NCBI GenBank assembly: GCA_031396695.1
Contig: JANNLG010000070.1
Location: 1 to 43,890, forward strand
Source of the DNA: VGRW01 sp031396695
GTDB taxonomy: Bacteria; Myxococcota_A; UBA9160; SZUA-336
DNA length: 43,890 nucleotides
Reading direction: 5' to 3'
A model generated the notes under the pieces. It searched no databases. It was not told the origin of the DNA and worked only from the letters and a program-made list of their open reading frames with translations. The translations under genes were made by a program, and so were the position numbers. Shown piece after piece: positions 1 through 8,231 of this stretch; position 1 is the first letter of the stretch, and every line of letters begins with the position of its first letter.

Positions 1-451
1 CCGCTTGGTTGGCCGGGGGCATGAACTCGATCCCGTGCCGCTGGCCGATTGCAGGTACCTTGGCCAAGTCGGCAGGAACCGTGCGGACCTCGCGATTTAC
101 ATCTTTGAAAAACGCAGAAGAATGAGCGGGCACAGCAAAGATGAGCACGCGCGCAGGAGACGGCGACGCTCCCTTAAATGCGTGCACCGTGTTGCGAGGC
201 AAATAAGTGAAACCGCCAGATTCGACGCGCACTGGCTTCCCGTCTATCTCGAAGTCGACCGCGCCTTCGATCACATAGTAAGCCTCGTCCCAGTCGTGCC
301 GATGTGGGGCTGGGCCGAGGCCGACTGGAATCTTCTCCTCCATCAACGACCAAGCTCCCTCCGTATCATCCGCATCGCAGAGGAACCAAAGTGGCATGCC
401 AAGGACGTTGAGTACGTTGCCTTCGCCAGCCTTGAGAGTGACGCCAGCCAT
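1..451 (-). CDS. Cupin-domain protein, 3' end cut by the window edge
   Basis: The minus strand is open from an ATG at 449-451 to the window edge, giving 150 residues without a stop. Both cupin motifs are visible. Motif 1 is GPAPHRHDWDEAYYVIEG (metal ligands His-x-His, Glu, Gly). Motif 2 is GGFTYLPRNTVHAF (Gly, Pro, His). This is a single-domain, probably metal-binding beta-barrel of the type found in small dioxygenases, isomerases and binding proteins; the substrate cannot be told. An AAAGGAGA ribosome-binding site lies 6-7 nt before the ATG and supports this start. Third codon positions look less GC-rich than in the nitrile hydratase genes beside it. The C-terminus lies outside the window, and the gene is probably its own transcription unit because 325 bp separate it from the gene upstream. 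Confidence 0.85.
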   Translation of the reverse strand, partial: MAGVTLKAGEGNVLNVLGMPLWFLCDADDTEGAWSLMEEKIPVGLGPAPHRHDWDEAYYVIEGAVDFEIDGKPVRVESGGFTYLPRNTVHAFKGASPSPARVLIFAVPAHSSAFFKDVNREVRTVPADLAKVPAIGQRHGIEFMPPANQA

Positions 452-776
452 TGCAGGTCTCCTTTCGACCGCTCCCGAAAGGTTGTGCCGCGAAACGAAC
501 GAGTTCAAGACTTGGCGCTGAGGGTTCGCTTTCTACTTCCCCCCAGATGCATCCATGCCGCCCAACTAGCAACGTCCTGCACTCGACCACCCGGCCGAAC
601 GCCTCGGTATCATTTCGCGCAGCTGTCGCCGAGTCAACACAAGTCCTCGCTCCCGCTCGGTTCTGGCGTGAAGCGAGACTCCGGCAACCGTCATCGCAGC
701 GCGCGCAGGGCCTGAACCTGGCCGAGTCGACGAGCTGTGTCGGACCATCGTGACTGCGGGCCCGGGGAGATCCCGC
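452..776. other. Intergenic region without a convincing gene
   Basis: This is 325 bp between the 3' end of the nitrile hydratase operon and the start of the cupin gene. Open frames on both strands are short, rich in Arg/Ser/Pro and have no ribosome-binding site, so I read them as chance. It should contain the cupin promoter. A TTGAAC hexamer on the minus strand (503-508) could be a -35 box, but no good -10 is seen 17 bp away. No convincing terminator hairpin was found. Confidence 0.6.
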
Positions 777-1112
777 TCAGTGATCGTGTCCCGCGGGGCG
801 CGCGGCGAGAGCGTGCTCGCGTGCTTCGAGCTCGGCAGGAGTGCAGAGCCCCTTTTCGGCGAGCAGGCGCTCGAGCGCGGCTTGCCAGCGCGCGTAGTAG
901 CTGTACGTCTTGCCGGGGGCGTGGTTGCGCTCCCAATCCGCGATCTCGGCGATCAGATGCACGCGGAATTCGTCCCACGTGAACAGGCCGCGCTCGCGCA
1001 GGGCGGCGGCGACGCCGAACACGCGGCTCTCCCAAGGGGCTGCGAACACGAGCTCGCCGTTCTGTCGCGGCGGCGCGATCGTGTCGTCGTCGGCGAAGAT
1101 GGGCTCGCTCAT
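777..1112 (-). CDS. Nitrile hydratase accessory protein (activator, beta-subunit-like)
   Basis: A 111-residue protein resembling the N-terminal half of nitrile hydratase beta subunits (FAAPWESRVFGVAAAL; compare FHAPWEGRVRALVSLAL in the beta subunit next door) and a WDEFRVHLIAEIADWE segment typical of the small accessory proteins P14K/NhlE. In characterised cobalt-type enzymes this family carries or exchanges the alpha subunit so that cobalt and oxidised cysteines are installed. The ATG (1110-1112) overlaps the alpha-subunit stop in an ATGA arrangement, which implies translational coupling. It is the last gene of a beta-alpha-accessory operon, the same order as known cobalt-type operons. An alternative, a truncated beta subunit, is less likely because length and context fit the accessory family. 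Confidence 0.85.
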   Translation of the reverse strand: MSEPIFADDDTIAPPRQNGELVFAAPWESRVFGVAAALRERGLFTWDEFRVHLIAEIADWERNHAPGKTYSYYARWQAALERLLAEKGLCTPAELEAREHALAARPAGHDH

Positions 1113-1759
1113 CGTCGTTCGGGCGCGTGCGGTTTGCCGACGCCGATCATCGCGTCGCGTGTGACCCAATTGGCGAGCGCGGACTCGTCGAGTCCCGACG
1201 CGTCCGCGGGCTGCTCGGGCAGCACCAGATAGCGGACCTCTGCGCTCGAATCCCAGACGCGGATCTCCACGCTCTCGGGCAGCTCGAGACCCATCTCGCG
1301 CAGCACCGCGCGCGGCTCGCGCACGACGCGCGAGCGGTAGGCAGGGCTCTTGTACCAGGTGGGCGGCAGGCCGAGCACCGGCCACGGATAACAGGAGCAG
1401 AGCGTACACACGATCACGTTGTGCACGCGCGGGCCGTTCTCGACTGCGACCAGGTGCTCGCCCTGCGCGCCGCCGAAGCCGAACTCGGCGACCGCAGCCG
1501 TCGCGTTCTCGAGCAGGCGCCGCTTGTACGCGGGATCGGTCCACGCCCGCGCCACGACGCGCGCGCCATTCATGGGGCCAATGTCCTGCTCGTAGTGGCG
1601 GATGATCGCGTCGACCGCGGCGGACTGCACGAAGCCCTTCTCGGTGAGCAGTGTCTCCAGCGCCCCCACGCGCAGCGCGGTTCTGCGCGCGGCCGGGTCG
1701 TGCTCGTGATCGTGGTCGCCGTGATCGTGATCGTGGTCATGCTCATCGTGATCAGACAT
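1109..1759 (-). CDS. nthA: Nitrile hydratase alpha subunit, cobalt type, with His/Asp-rich N-terminus
   Basis: A 216-residue protein with the metal-claw motif VCTLCSCYPWPVLG; Cys118, Cys121 and Cys123 are the expected ligands. Thr in the second position (C-T-L-C-S-C) marks the cobalt type; iron enzymes have Ser. The enzyme hydrates nitriles to amides. Thiocyanate hydrolase gamma is a close relative with the same motif, but the beta-alpha-accessory layout without a separate third subunit favours nitrile hydratase. The first 21 residues contain eight His alternating with Asp/Glu, which lies outside the core fold and looks like a metal-binding tail. The ATG at 1757-1759 overlaps the end of the beta gene by 8 bp. 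No cobalt transporter or P47K-type metallochaperone is in the window. Confidence 0.93.
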   Translation of the reverse strand: MSDHDEHDHDHDHGDHDHEHDPAARRTALRVGALETLLTEKGFVQSAAVDAIIRHYEQDIGPMNGARVVARAWTDPAYKRRLLENATAAVAEFGFGGAQGEHLVAVENGPRVHNVIVCTLCSCYPWPVLGLPPTWYKSPAYRSRVVREPRAVLREMGLELPESVEIRVWDSSAEVRYLVLPEQPADASGLDESALANWVTRDAMIGVGKPHAPERR

Positions 1760-2348
1760 CGCTCGGCTCCGGCTCGAGGTAGCTCTCGAATAGATCGATG
1801 TGCACGCACGCGTTCGGCTCCGCGCCCGTGCCGAACAGCTCGTGGGCGTCGAAGCGCACCGCGTAGACCCACTGCGGGTTCTCGCCGAGGCCGGCGGCGT
1901 TGGTGTCGGGAAACACGAAGCTCGGGTGCACGCGCGCGATGATTCCGCGCTTGCCGCGCGCGTAGCCCGGCAGGCGGGTGTGCCCGGTCGGCTGCAGGTT
2001 CCGCGTGCGCACGGCGTCGCCCGGCGCGAAGCGCGCCGGCGTCGCGACGGCGCGCAGAGTGTCGGCTCCGCCCGTCTCGAGTGACTCGCCGCGCGCGCGC
2101 CAGTCGTGCACGAGCAGCTCGAGCGCGCCCAGCCAGCGGCCGTAGTAGCCGGCCGACAGGTACTCGACGGGGTCGAGCCGCTCGATCGCGTGGCGGAACG
2201 CGTCGACGTTCGCGATCCGCGAGCCGAGCGCGAGCGAGACGAGCGCGCGGACGCGGCCCTCCCACGGCGCGTGGAACACCGGCTCGTTCGTTTCGACGAC
2301 GACGGGACCGAAGCCGTGCATGCCGCCCATGTCGTGGATTCCGTTCAC
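1752..2348 (-). CDS. nthB: Nitrile hydratase beta subunit
   Basis: The protein begins VNGIHDMGGMHGFGPV, the family's hallmark N-terminus (normally MNGIHDxGG), so I place the start at GTG 2346-2348 (198 residues) rather than at an upstream ATG that would add 32 unrelated residues and run into the divergent kinase gene. It also has the PWEGRV segment and a C-terminal SH3-like barrel (FAPGDAVRTRN, then GYARGKRGIIARVH and PQWVYAVRF). The beta subunit forms the heterodimer with alpha and lines the active-site channel. It is first in the operon; only 61 bp separate it from the divergent kinase start, so the two promoters must lie back to back or overlap. No strong ribosome-binding site is seen. Confidence 0.9.
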   Translation of the reverse strand: MNGIHDMGGMHGFGPVVVETNEPVFHAPWEGRVRALVSLALGSRIANVDAFRHAIERLDPVEYLSAGYYGRWLGALELLVHDWRARGESLETGGADTLRAVATPARFAPGDAVRTRNLQPTGHTRLPGYARGKRGIIARVHPSFVFPDTNAAGLGENPQWVYAVRFDAHELFGTGAEPNACVHIDLFESYLEPEPSDV

Positions 2349-2409
2349 GCGCAGATCATACCCCGGCCGGACGGCGGCAAGCTCGGGCGACATTTGCTGT
2401 AATCGCCGC

Positions 2410-3240
2410 ATGAACGAGTCCCGACCCGCCCTGCGCTTCGACAACCTCGAGCAGTACCTGCTGCTGAAGAACGGAAACTACCTGTACAAGGTGCCCTACA
2501 AGGGCGGCTGGGCGGTGCTCAAGGTCTACTACGGCAGCCTGCCCATGTGGCGCTACCGCTGGAAGTCCGCGGGCAATCTGTTGGTCGCGAATCAGACCGC
2601 GGTCATGCCGTGGAATCGCCGCGCGACCGAGCTCGACTGCATCCTGCTCTGGCGCGAAGCGGGCTTCCGCGTATTCGACGTCTACGACGAGAAGGTCGAG
2701 GGTCTGCCCGAGAACGGCTACGCGCTGTACGAGTACGTCGAAGCCGTGCGCTTCGTGCAGTACTTCGCCGATCGCAAGATCCCGCTCGAGACTCGGCTCG
2801 ACATGTGGCGGCGCTTCCTGCCCGTCTGGCACCGCCGGCACAAGCTCGCCGTCGATCGCCGCGAGCCCCGCTTCGTGCACGAGAACGGCGACCTGAAGCA
2901 CGTGATGATCCTGAAGGACGAGTTCCTGTTCTTCGACTTCGAGACCTGCTTCCGGTCGCGCGACCGGATCAAGGAGATCGTCGCGAGAGAGATCCTCTGC
3001 TACCTGAAGTCGATGGCGCGCAACGTGCCCGAGGACTTCGACGCGTTCCTGGCGGAGACCGTCGCGCATTACCCGGGCCGCGAGCTGCTGGCATACACGC
3101 ACGAGTTCGCGTTCGCCGACCCGAACCTGTTCGTGCGGATCGGCCGCAAGCTCGACTTCTTGCTCCGCGAGCGCGCGCGCAAGCCGTCGTCGAAGTACCG
3201 GATCGCCGCTCAACTGGACGGAATGTTAGGGCGCGGATGA
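2410..3240 (+). CDS. WaaP/InaA-like (RIO/Kdo kinase-fold) phosphotransferase
   Basis: A 276-residue soluble protein with the layout of the lipopolysaccharide-kinase-like family: nucleotide-binding Lys38 in AVLKVYY, a catalytic-loop segment VHENGDLKHVM (Asp161) and the metal-binding Asp176 in LFFDFE. Members phosphorylate sugars of the LPS core (WaaP) or unknown substrates (InaA). The substrate here is not known; LPS or another envelope glycan is an inference from the family. The ATG is at 2410-2412; the frame stays open upstream but there it overlaps the nitrile hydratase beta gene. It is the first gene of a three-gene operon joined by ATGA overlaps to a degenerate paralogue and a secreted protein. 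Confidence 0.75.
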   Translation: MNESRPALRFDNLEQYLLLKNGNYLYKVPYKGGWAVLKVYYGSLPMWRYRWKSAGNLLVANQTAVMPWNRRATELDCILLWREAGFRVFDVYDEKVEGLPENGYALYEYVEAVRFVQYFADRKIPLETRLDMWRRFLPVWHRRHKLAVDRREPRFVHENGDLKHVMILKDEFLFFDFETCFRSRDRIKEIVAREILCYLKSMARNVPEDFDAFLAETVAHYPGRELLAYTHEFAFADPNLFVRIGRKLDFLLRERARKPSSKYRIAAQLDGMLGRG

Positions 3241-4112
3241 GCGAGAGCCCGGGCGCGCCGGTTCGCGTCGCCGGCCTCGACGCGCGTCTGCTCGCCATTT
3301 CGCGGCGCGGCGACGGTCGACACCAGGTGGTTTCGGCTCGGCTCGACGGCCGCGACGTGGTCGTGAAGCTGTACGGGCGCAAGCGCCCTTGGTTTCCGAC
3401 ACTGGCCCGCTCGTTCGGACACCGCTTCCTGGTCGGGAAAACGGGCCTCGGCGCGCGAACACGCTGCGCCACCGAAGGGCGTCTGCTGCGTCTGTGGCGG
3501 GAGCACGGCTTCGCGGTGCCGGAAGTGCTCGACCTCGCGCTGCCCGAGCCGGACCCGCGTCCCTACCTGATTCTCGAGCAGGTCGACGGCCGCACCGTGC
3601 AGACGGAGTTGCGCGACCCGGCCGTGCGGCTCGAGCGGCTCGAGACCGGCATCGCGCTGTTCGCCGCCGACTGGTGTCGCCGCCATGCGCTGGCGGAGCT
3701 GCTGGGCGAGCCGGGACTCGTTCACGCGCACCCGTCGTTCTCGCACCTGCTCGACCGCGCCGGCGAGTGGGTGACGTTCGACCTGGAGTACGCCTACACC
3801 GACGCGCGACGGGTCGAGACGCTGGTCGCGGTCGAGATCGCCGGCTTCGTCGCGTCGCTCTTGCGCGCGGCGGGTCCGCGTGCCGGCACGCTGCTGCGCG
3901 CCCTGGTCGCGGCGTACCCCGACCACGAGCGGCTCGCGCGCGTCGGCCGTTCCGCGGCTGTGGGCCGCTTTCCCGCCGTCGACCGGCTCACCGCGCACCT
4001 GCCGCGCCTGCGCGCGAGCGGACCGCGCAAGAATCGCGACAGCGTGAGCGCGCTCGCGGAAGCGCTCGCAGCGTCATCGCGAAGCAGCGTGCCGACCGGC
4101 GCCGCGAGATGA
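3237..4112 (+). CDS. Kinase-fold paralogue with degraded catalytic loop (probable pseudokinase)
   Basis: A 291-residue protein with the same architecture as its neighbour: Lys44 in DVVVKLYGRKR, a helical lobe, then LVHAHPSFSHLL where the neighbour has FVHENGDLKHVM, followed by VTFDLEYAY (Asp182). By hand alignment the catalytic Asp is Ser167 and the following Lys is Ser169, while the ATP-binding Lys and the metal-binding Asp remain. I infer it may bind nucleotide but transfer phosphate poorly, and may instead regulate or pair with the active kinase upstream. The ATG overlaps the upstream stop (ATGA, 3237-3240) and its own stop overlaps the next ATG (4109-4112), so the three products are probably made in matched amounts. 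Another catalytic base cannot be excluded. Confidence 0.65.
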   Translation: MSESPGAPVRVAGLDARLLAISRRGDGRHQVVSARLDGRDVVVKLYGRKRPWFPTLARSFGHRFLVGKTGLGARTRCATEGRLLRLWREHGFAVPEVLDLALPEPDPRPYLILEQVDGRTVQTELRDPAVRLERLETGIALFAADWCRRHALAELLGEPGLVHAHPSFSHLLDRAGEWVTFDLEYAYTDARRVETLVAVEIAGFVASLLRAAGPRAGTLLRALVAAYPDHERLARVGRSAAVGRFPAVDRLTAHLPRLRASGPRKNRDSVSALAEALAASSRSSVPTGAAR

Positions 4113-5107
4113 TCCGGGCGCTCGTCGCGTGGTTGGTCACGCTCGGCACGGCCGTCGCCGCGCATGCCTCGGGCGACGTGGCCGTCTACGTCCCGCCCGC
4201 CTGCGAAGCGCCGCTCGAGATCGAGTCCGACGACGCGCTGTTGCGCTGCTTCGCGCCCGTGTTCGTCGCGACAGGCGCGGAGGAGTCTCACAACCGGATC
4301 GGAGCCGTCGTGCTCGAGCGCGGCGGCTTCGGGGGACTCTCGGTGCGCGTCGACCCGGCGCGGCCGGTGCTCTACACGGAGGTGCGCCTCGACATCGTCG
4401 GCGGTGAGCTCGTGCGCCAGCTCGTCTACCGGCTGCACTTCGAGGGGATCCCGTTCGAGTTCTCGCGCACGTTCTACGAAGCGCATCGCAACGCCGGCCT
4501 GCTCGTGATCGTCACGGTCGACGCCTCCACCGCGACGCCGCGCTTCGTCACAGTGGTTCACACCTGCGGCTGCTACGCGGCGGTGCTGCCGACGCAGCAC
4601 GTTTCGCGCGCAGCGCTTCCGCCGGACCGGCCACAGGACGTGGTTCGGATCTACGGACAGACGCTTCCGGCGATTCTCGCGGTTCTGAGTCCGGGCACCC
4701 GCCCCACGATCTGGCTCGAGGCCGGCAGCCATCGCGCAACCGACATTCGTTTCGCGAGCGAGTGGCCGAACGCACCCGTCGTGCCGATCGAGTTCAGACC
4801 GATCGCGGAGCTGCGCGACATGCCGGTCGTGGGTGGAAGCGACGGCGAACGCGGGTCCATCTTCCACGACACCTGGCCGGCTCGCGGTCACGTGCGCGGC
4901 GCATGGAATCCGATCGAGGGTCTCACCGCCTGGGGGATCGTCGCGCTCGATCCGATGGTCGGCATGGACAAGGACTTCGGCGATCCCGCGCACACGGGCA
5001 CGGCGTTCTACACCATGCTGACCCCCTGGCGGCAGAGCGCGTCGCGCCTTGATCGCTTCGATCGCTTGTTGCGCGAGCTCGGCTATCGGACCGACACCCT
5101 TTGGTGA
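4109..5107 (+). CDS. Secreted protein of unknown function
   Basis: A 332-residue protein starting MIRALVAWLVTLGTAVAAHASG, a clear Sec signal peptide with likely cleavage after AHA. The mature part contains a Cys-rich spot (VHTCGCYAAVLP, near residue 150) and several Trp/Pro-containing loops (HDTWPARGHVRGAWNP), and ends in DTLW. I do not recognise a family. The start is the ATG overlapping the stop of the kinase paralogue; the frame extends far upstream only because GC-rich DNA stays open. Export across the inner membrane and coupling to two kinase-fold cytoplasmic proteins suggest an envelope role, but that is inference. It is followed by 49 bp before the AI-2E permease gene. Confidence 0.7.
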   Translation: MIRALVAWLVTLGTAVAAHASGDVAVYVPPACEAPLEIESDDALLRCFAPVFVATGAEESHNRIGAVVLERGGFGGLSVRVDPARPVLYTEVRLDIVGGELVRQLVYRLHFEGIPFEFSRTFYEAHRNAGLLVIVTVDASTATPRFVTVVHTCGCYAAVLPTQHVSRAALPPDRPQDVVRIYGQTLPAILAVLSPGTRPTIWLEAGSHRATDIRFASEWPNAPVVPIEFRPIAELRDMPVVGGSDGERGSIFHDTWPARGHVRGAWNPIEGLTAWGIVALDPMVGMDKDFGDPAHTGTAFYTMLTPWRQSASRLDRFDRLLRELGYRTDTLW

Positions 5108-5156
5108 CGCCCAGCGCTGCTGGCCGGAACTCGGGCGGTGCGGGACAATCCGAAGC

Positions 5157-6218
5157 ATGAACGAGTCGCCGAGAGGATCGGGCCTGATCGTCGCACGCGT
5201 GCTCGTGGGGCTCGCACTGGTGGCCGCGACGCTTTGGGTGCTGCAGCCCTTCCTGGTGCCCGCGGCCTGGGCCTCCATCACGGCGTACGTCACCTGGCCG
5301 ATCTACGCGCGCCTGCGCGCGTGGACGAAGCGGCCGGCGCTGACGGCGGCGCTGCTCACGATCGTGCTCGCGCTGGTCGTCGCGATTCCGGTCGCCTGGC
5401 TGCTGGTGGTGCTCGCGACCGAAGCGACCGGGGTCGCGTCGCGGCTCCAGGAGTGGGCGGCGCAGGGCGCGCCGTTCCCCGACTTCGTCACCGCGCGGCC
5501 GTGGCTCGACACGCGCCTGCAGGAGCTGCGCGCGAGCCCGCTGCTCGGGCACGCGGCGATCAGCGAGTGGATCTCGCGCTACGGCAGCGATCTGTCGCGC
5601 AGCGCGGTGTCGCTGACCGGCGGCATCGCGCGCAACCTGTTCGAGTTCATGATCACGATCGTGGTGCTGTTCGCGCTGTACATGGACGGCGAGCGCGTCG
5701 GCAGGCAGGTGCGCCGGCTCGCCACGCTACTCCTGCCGAGCGAGGACCCGGCGCTGGTCGACCGCGTGGGCGGAATCGTGCGCGGCGTGGTGTTCGGACT
5801 GCTCGGCACCGCGATAGTGCAGGGCATACTCGCGGGCATCGGCTTCTGGGTGCTCGACGTCCCCTCCGCCGTGTTCCTGGGCTTCGCGACCGTGCTCACG
5901 GCGCTCGTACCCGGCGGGCCGGCGTTCATCTGGGGCGGAACCTGCGTGTGGCTCTACGCGGAAGGCCGCGTGGGCGCGACGATCGCGCTCGGGCTGTACG
6001 GCGCGCTGGTGGTCAGCACCGTCGACAACTTCCTGCGCCCGATCCTGATCAGCGGCTCGACCAGCATCCCGTTCATGCTGGTCTTCCTGGGCGTGCTCGG
6101 CGGGCTCGCGAGCCTGGGGTTGCTCGGCATGTTCATCGGCCCGGTTCTGCTCGCGGTCGGCTTCGGCCTGCTCGCGGAGTTCCCGGACCGCTACGCGGCG
6201 AGCGCGAGCGGCGACTAG
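5157..6218 (+). CDS. AI-2E family transporter (PerM/UPF0118-like permease)
   Basis: A 353-residue membrane protein with about seven to eight hydrophobic segments: two near residues 12-45, one near 60-85, then a soluble stretch and a C-terminal block with LVPGGPAFIWGG and VDNFLRPILI. The VDNFLRP motif and the layout are typical of the AI-2E exporter/PerM family, whose members export autoinducer-2, Na+/H+ or unknown solutes; the substrate here is open. The ATG at 5157-5159 begins MNESPRGSGLIVARVL. The stop codon TAG shares the tetranucleotide CTAG (6215-6218) with the stop of the convergent SnoaL-like gene, so the two coding regions overlap by 4 bp. Confidence 0.88.
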   Translation: MNESPRGSGLIVARVLVGLALVAATLWVLQPFLVPAAWASITAYVTWPIYARLRAWTKRPALTAALLTIVLALVVAIPVAWLLVVLATEATGVASRLQEWAAQGAPFPDFVTARPWLDTRLQELRASPLLGHAAISEWISRYGSDLSRSAVSLTGGIARNLFEFMITIVVLFALYMDGERVGRQVRRLATLLLPSEDPALVDRVGGIVRGVVFGLLGTAIVQGILAGIGFWVLDVPSAVFLGFATVLTALVPGGPAFIWGGTCVWLYAEGRVGATIALGLYGALVVSTVDNFLRPILISGSTSIPFMLVFLGVLGGLASLGLLGMFIGPVLLAVGFGLLAEFPDRYAASASGD

Positions 6219-6667
6219 AAGAGCTGCGCCTCGTCGGGTCCGAGGTACGCACCGTCGACCCACGTGCGCTCGAGCACGCGCGCCGCGATGCGCCAGCCCT
6301 CGCGCGTGCGCACGAGCTCATCGCTGTAGGTGCTGCCCTCGGTGGTCAGCACCTGCACTCCGTCGACGCGCCGGACCTGCACGTGCGTGCCGGTCAGGTA
6401 CGACGTGCAGCGCGCGCGGTCGCCTTTGATCTCGACGAGCGGGTTCGTGATCACGTGCTGCGTGGCCTTGAAGATCGTCATCGCCCGCGCGAGCCACGGC
6501 CCGAGCTCGGCGAAGCGCAGCTCCGCGCCGCGCTCGACCGCGTAGTGGATGCGCGCGTCGGGCGTGAAGATCTGCTCCAGCGCCTTCCAGTCCTTGGCGT
6601 CGATCGCGCGCGCGTAGCGGTATAGGAGCTGCGTGATCTCGACGACGTCGTCGCTCGCGCTCGGCAT
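6215..6667 (-). CDS. SnoaL/NTF2-like protein (nuclear transport factor 2 family)
   Basis: A 150-residue protein with the NTF2-like alpha/beta cone pattern: an N-terminal helix ITQLLYRYARAIDAKDW, then FTPDARIHY and a C-terminal strand GWRIAARVLERTW. Members include ketosteroid isomerases, SnoaL cyclases, hydratases and dehydratases acting on hydrophobic rings; the reaction here is unknown. It is last in the minus-strand catabolic operon and its ATG overlaps the acyl-CoA synthetase stop (6665-6669), so it is co-translated. The context suggests an isomerase or hydratase step on a sterol-like or aromatic CoA intermediate, which is inference only. Confidence 0.8.
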   Translation of the reverse strand: MPSASDDVVEITQLLYRYARAIDAKDWKALEQIFTPDARIHYAVERGAELRFAELGPWLARAMTIFKATQHVITNPLVEIKGDRARCTSYLTGTHVQVRRVDGVQVLTTEGSTYSDELVRTREGWRIAARVLERTWVDGAYLGPDEAQLF

Positions 6668-8217
6668 CAGATCGCGCGCTCGCGGCCGGCCCAGTACGGG
6701 TCGCGCAGCTTGCGCTTGTACAGCTTGCCGTTGGGATCGCGCGGCAGCTCGGCCATGAAGTCGACCGTCTTCGGGGTCTTGAACTTGGCCAGCTTGTCCT
6801 TGCAGAACTCCAGGATCTCGGCGGCGAGCGCGGGTCCGCCGGCGACGCCCGCGGCGGGCTCGATCACGGCCTTCACCTCTTCGCCCCAGTCCGCGTTCGG
6901 AATCCCGAACACCGCCACGTCGGCGACCTTCGGGTGGGTGAGCAGCACGTTCTCGATCTCGGCCGGATAGATGTTCGCGCCGCCCGAGATGATCATGTCG
7001 ATCTTGCGGTCACACAGGAACAGGTAGCCCTCGTCGTTCAGGTAGCCGACGTCGCCGACCGTGAAGTAGTTCCCGATCCGGTTCTTGCGCGTCTTCTCCT
7101 TGTCCTTGTGATACTCGAAGTCGGCCTGACCGAGGCGCATGAACACGGTGCCTTGCTGGCCGACGGTCAGCTCCTTCTCGGCGTCGTCGAAGATCTTGAT
7201 GTCGGCGCCGGCCCAGGGACGGCCGACCGTGCCGGGGAACTTGCGCCACTCCTGCGGCGTGACCAACGTGCCGCCGCCCTCGGTCGCGGCGTAGTACTCG
7301 AAGATCGCGTCGCCCCACCAGTCGAGCATGCGGCGCTTGACGTCGGGCGGGCAGGGCGCCGCCGCGTGCACCATCGTGCGCGTCGAGCTGCAGTCGTACT
7401 TCGCGCGCACGTCCGGCGGCAGCGCCAGCATGCGGTGGAACTGCGTCGGCACCATGTGGCTGGTGGTGACGCGGTACTTCTCGATCAGACGCAGACACTC
7501 CTCGGGCGTCCACTTCTCCATCAACACCACCGGGTGTCCGAGGTGTATGGACGACGACGCGAACACGAGCACCGCCGTGTGGTAGAGCGGCGAGCCCACG
7601 ATGTGGACGTTCCCATCCTGCGGCTTGATGCCGAACATCGAGAGGAAACCCGTGAACAGCGTCGCGATCGTGTCGGGGTCGAGTGGCGGCAGCGGGCGGC
7701 GCACGCCCTTGGGCTTGCCGGTCGTGCCCGAGGTGTAGTTCATGACCGCGCCCGCGGCGCGTTCCGGCGGCAGCGTGTCGGGCTGACCGCGCACGAGCTC
7801 GTCGAACGGCCGGAAGCCGGGGATCTCGCCGATCGCGAAGCGGCCCGCGGCGGTGAAGGCGATCTCGTCGGCCGCCGCGCGGCAGGTGTCGGCGATGCGC
7901 TCGGACGCGATGAACGCCTTGGCTTCGCTGTCCTGCACGATGTACGCGATCTCGGCCGGCGCCAGGTGCCAGTTGATCGGCACCAGGTACCAGCCGGACT
8001 GCGCGCAAGCGAGATTCAGCGCGAAGAACTCCGCGCAGTTCGGCAGCGCGACCGCGACTGCGTCGCCGTGTCGCAGGCCCAGCGCGCGCAGCCCGTTCGC
8101 GATCCGGTTCTGCAGCGAGAACAGCTCGCCGCGCGTGTACGTGCGCTCGTCGGGCGTGACCAGCGCGAGCAGCGACGGATCGCGCTGCGCGTAGCTCCAG
8201 AAACCGTGTTCGGCCAT
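6667..8217 (-). CDS. Acyl-CoA synthetase (FadD-like, AMP-forming)
   Basis: A 516-residue member of the ANL superfamily, of normal length. The AMP-binding P-loop is NYTSGTTGKPKGV (residues 160-172), the aromatic/Glu motif is YYAATEGGG, the hinge region is VGDVGYLNDEGYLFLCDR, followed by KIDMIISGGANIYPAEIE, and the catalytic lysine is in DPNGKLYKRKLRD. The enzyme joins a carboxylic acid to CoA through an acyl-adenylate. A GGGAG ribosome-binding site precedes the ATG, 14 bp after the upstream thiolase-like gene. In this locus it probably activates a sterol side chain, ring-degradation product or other hydrophobic acid; the exact substrate is not visible in the sequence. Confidence 0.93.
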   Translation of the reverse strand: MAEHGFWSYAQRDPSLLALVTPDERTYTRGELFSLQNRIANGLRALGLRHGDAVAVALPNCAEFFALNLACAQSGWYLVPINWHLAPAEIAYIVQDSEAKAFIASERIADTCRAAADEIAFTAAGRFAIGEIPGFRPFDELVRGQPDTLPPERAAGAVMNYTSGTTGKPKGVRRPLPPLDPDTIATLFTGFLSMFGIKPQDGNVHIVGSPLYHTAVLVFASSSIHLGHPVVLMEKWTPEECLRLIEKYRVTTSHMVPTQFHRMLALPPDVRAKYDCSSTRTMVHAAAPCPPDVKRRMLDWWGDAIFEYYAATEGGGTLVTPQEWRKFPGTVGRPWAGADIKIFDDAEKELTVGQQGTVFMRLGQADFEYHKDKEKTRKNRIGNYFTVGDVGYLNDEGYLFLCDRKIDMIISGGANIYPAEIENVLLTHPKVADVAVFGIPNADWGEEVKAVIEPAAGVAGGPALAAEILEFCKDKLAKFKTPKTVDFMAELPRDPNGKLYKRKLRDPYWAGRERAI

Positions 8218-8231
8218 CTCGGTGTGACTCC

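Noticed and set aside
5..715. 236-codon plus-strand open frame at the left edge
   Set aside because: It covers the cupin gene on the opposite strand, which has both cupin motifs and a ribosome-binding site. The plus-strand product has no recognisable pattern.
1109..1759. Thiocyanate hydrolase gamma subunit as an alternative for the alpha-subunit gene
   Set aside because: The metal motif would fit, but thiocyanate hydrolase has separate alpha and beta genes matching the two halves of the nitrile hydratase beta subunit. Here the beta subunit is one chain followed by an accessory protein.
3794..5293. 499-codon minus-strand frame opposite the secreted-protein gene
   Set aside because: Low-complexity, charged and without motifs. 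The plus strand there has a signal peptide and coupled start.
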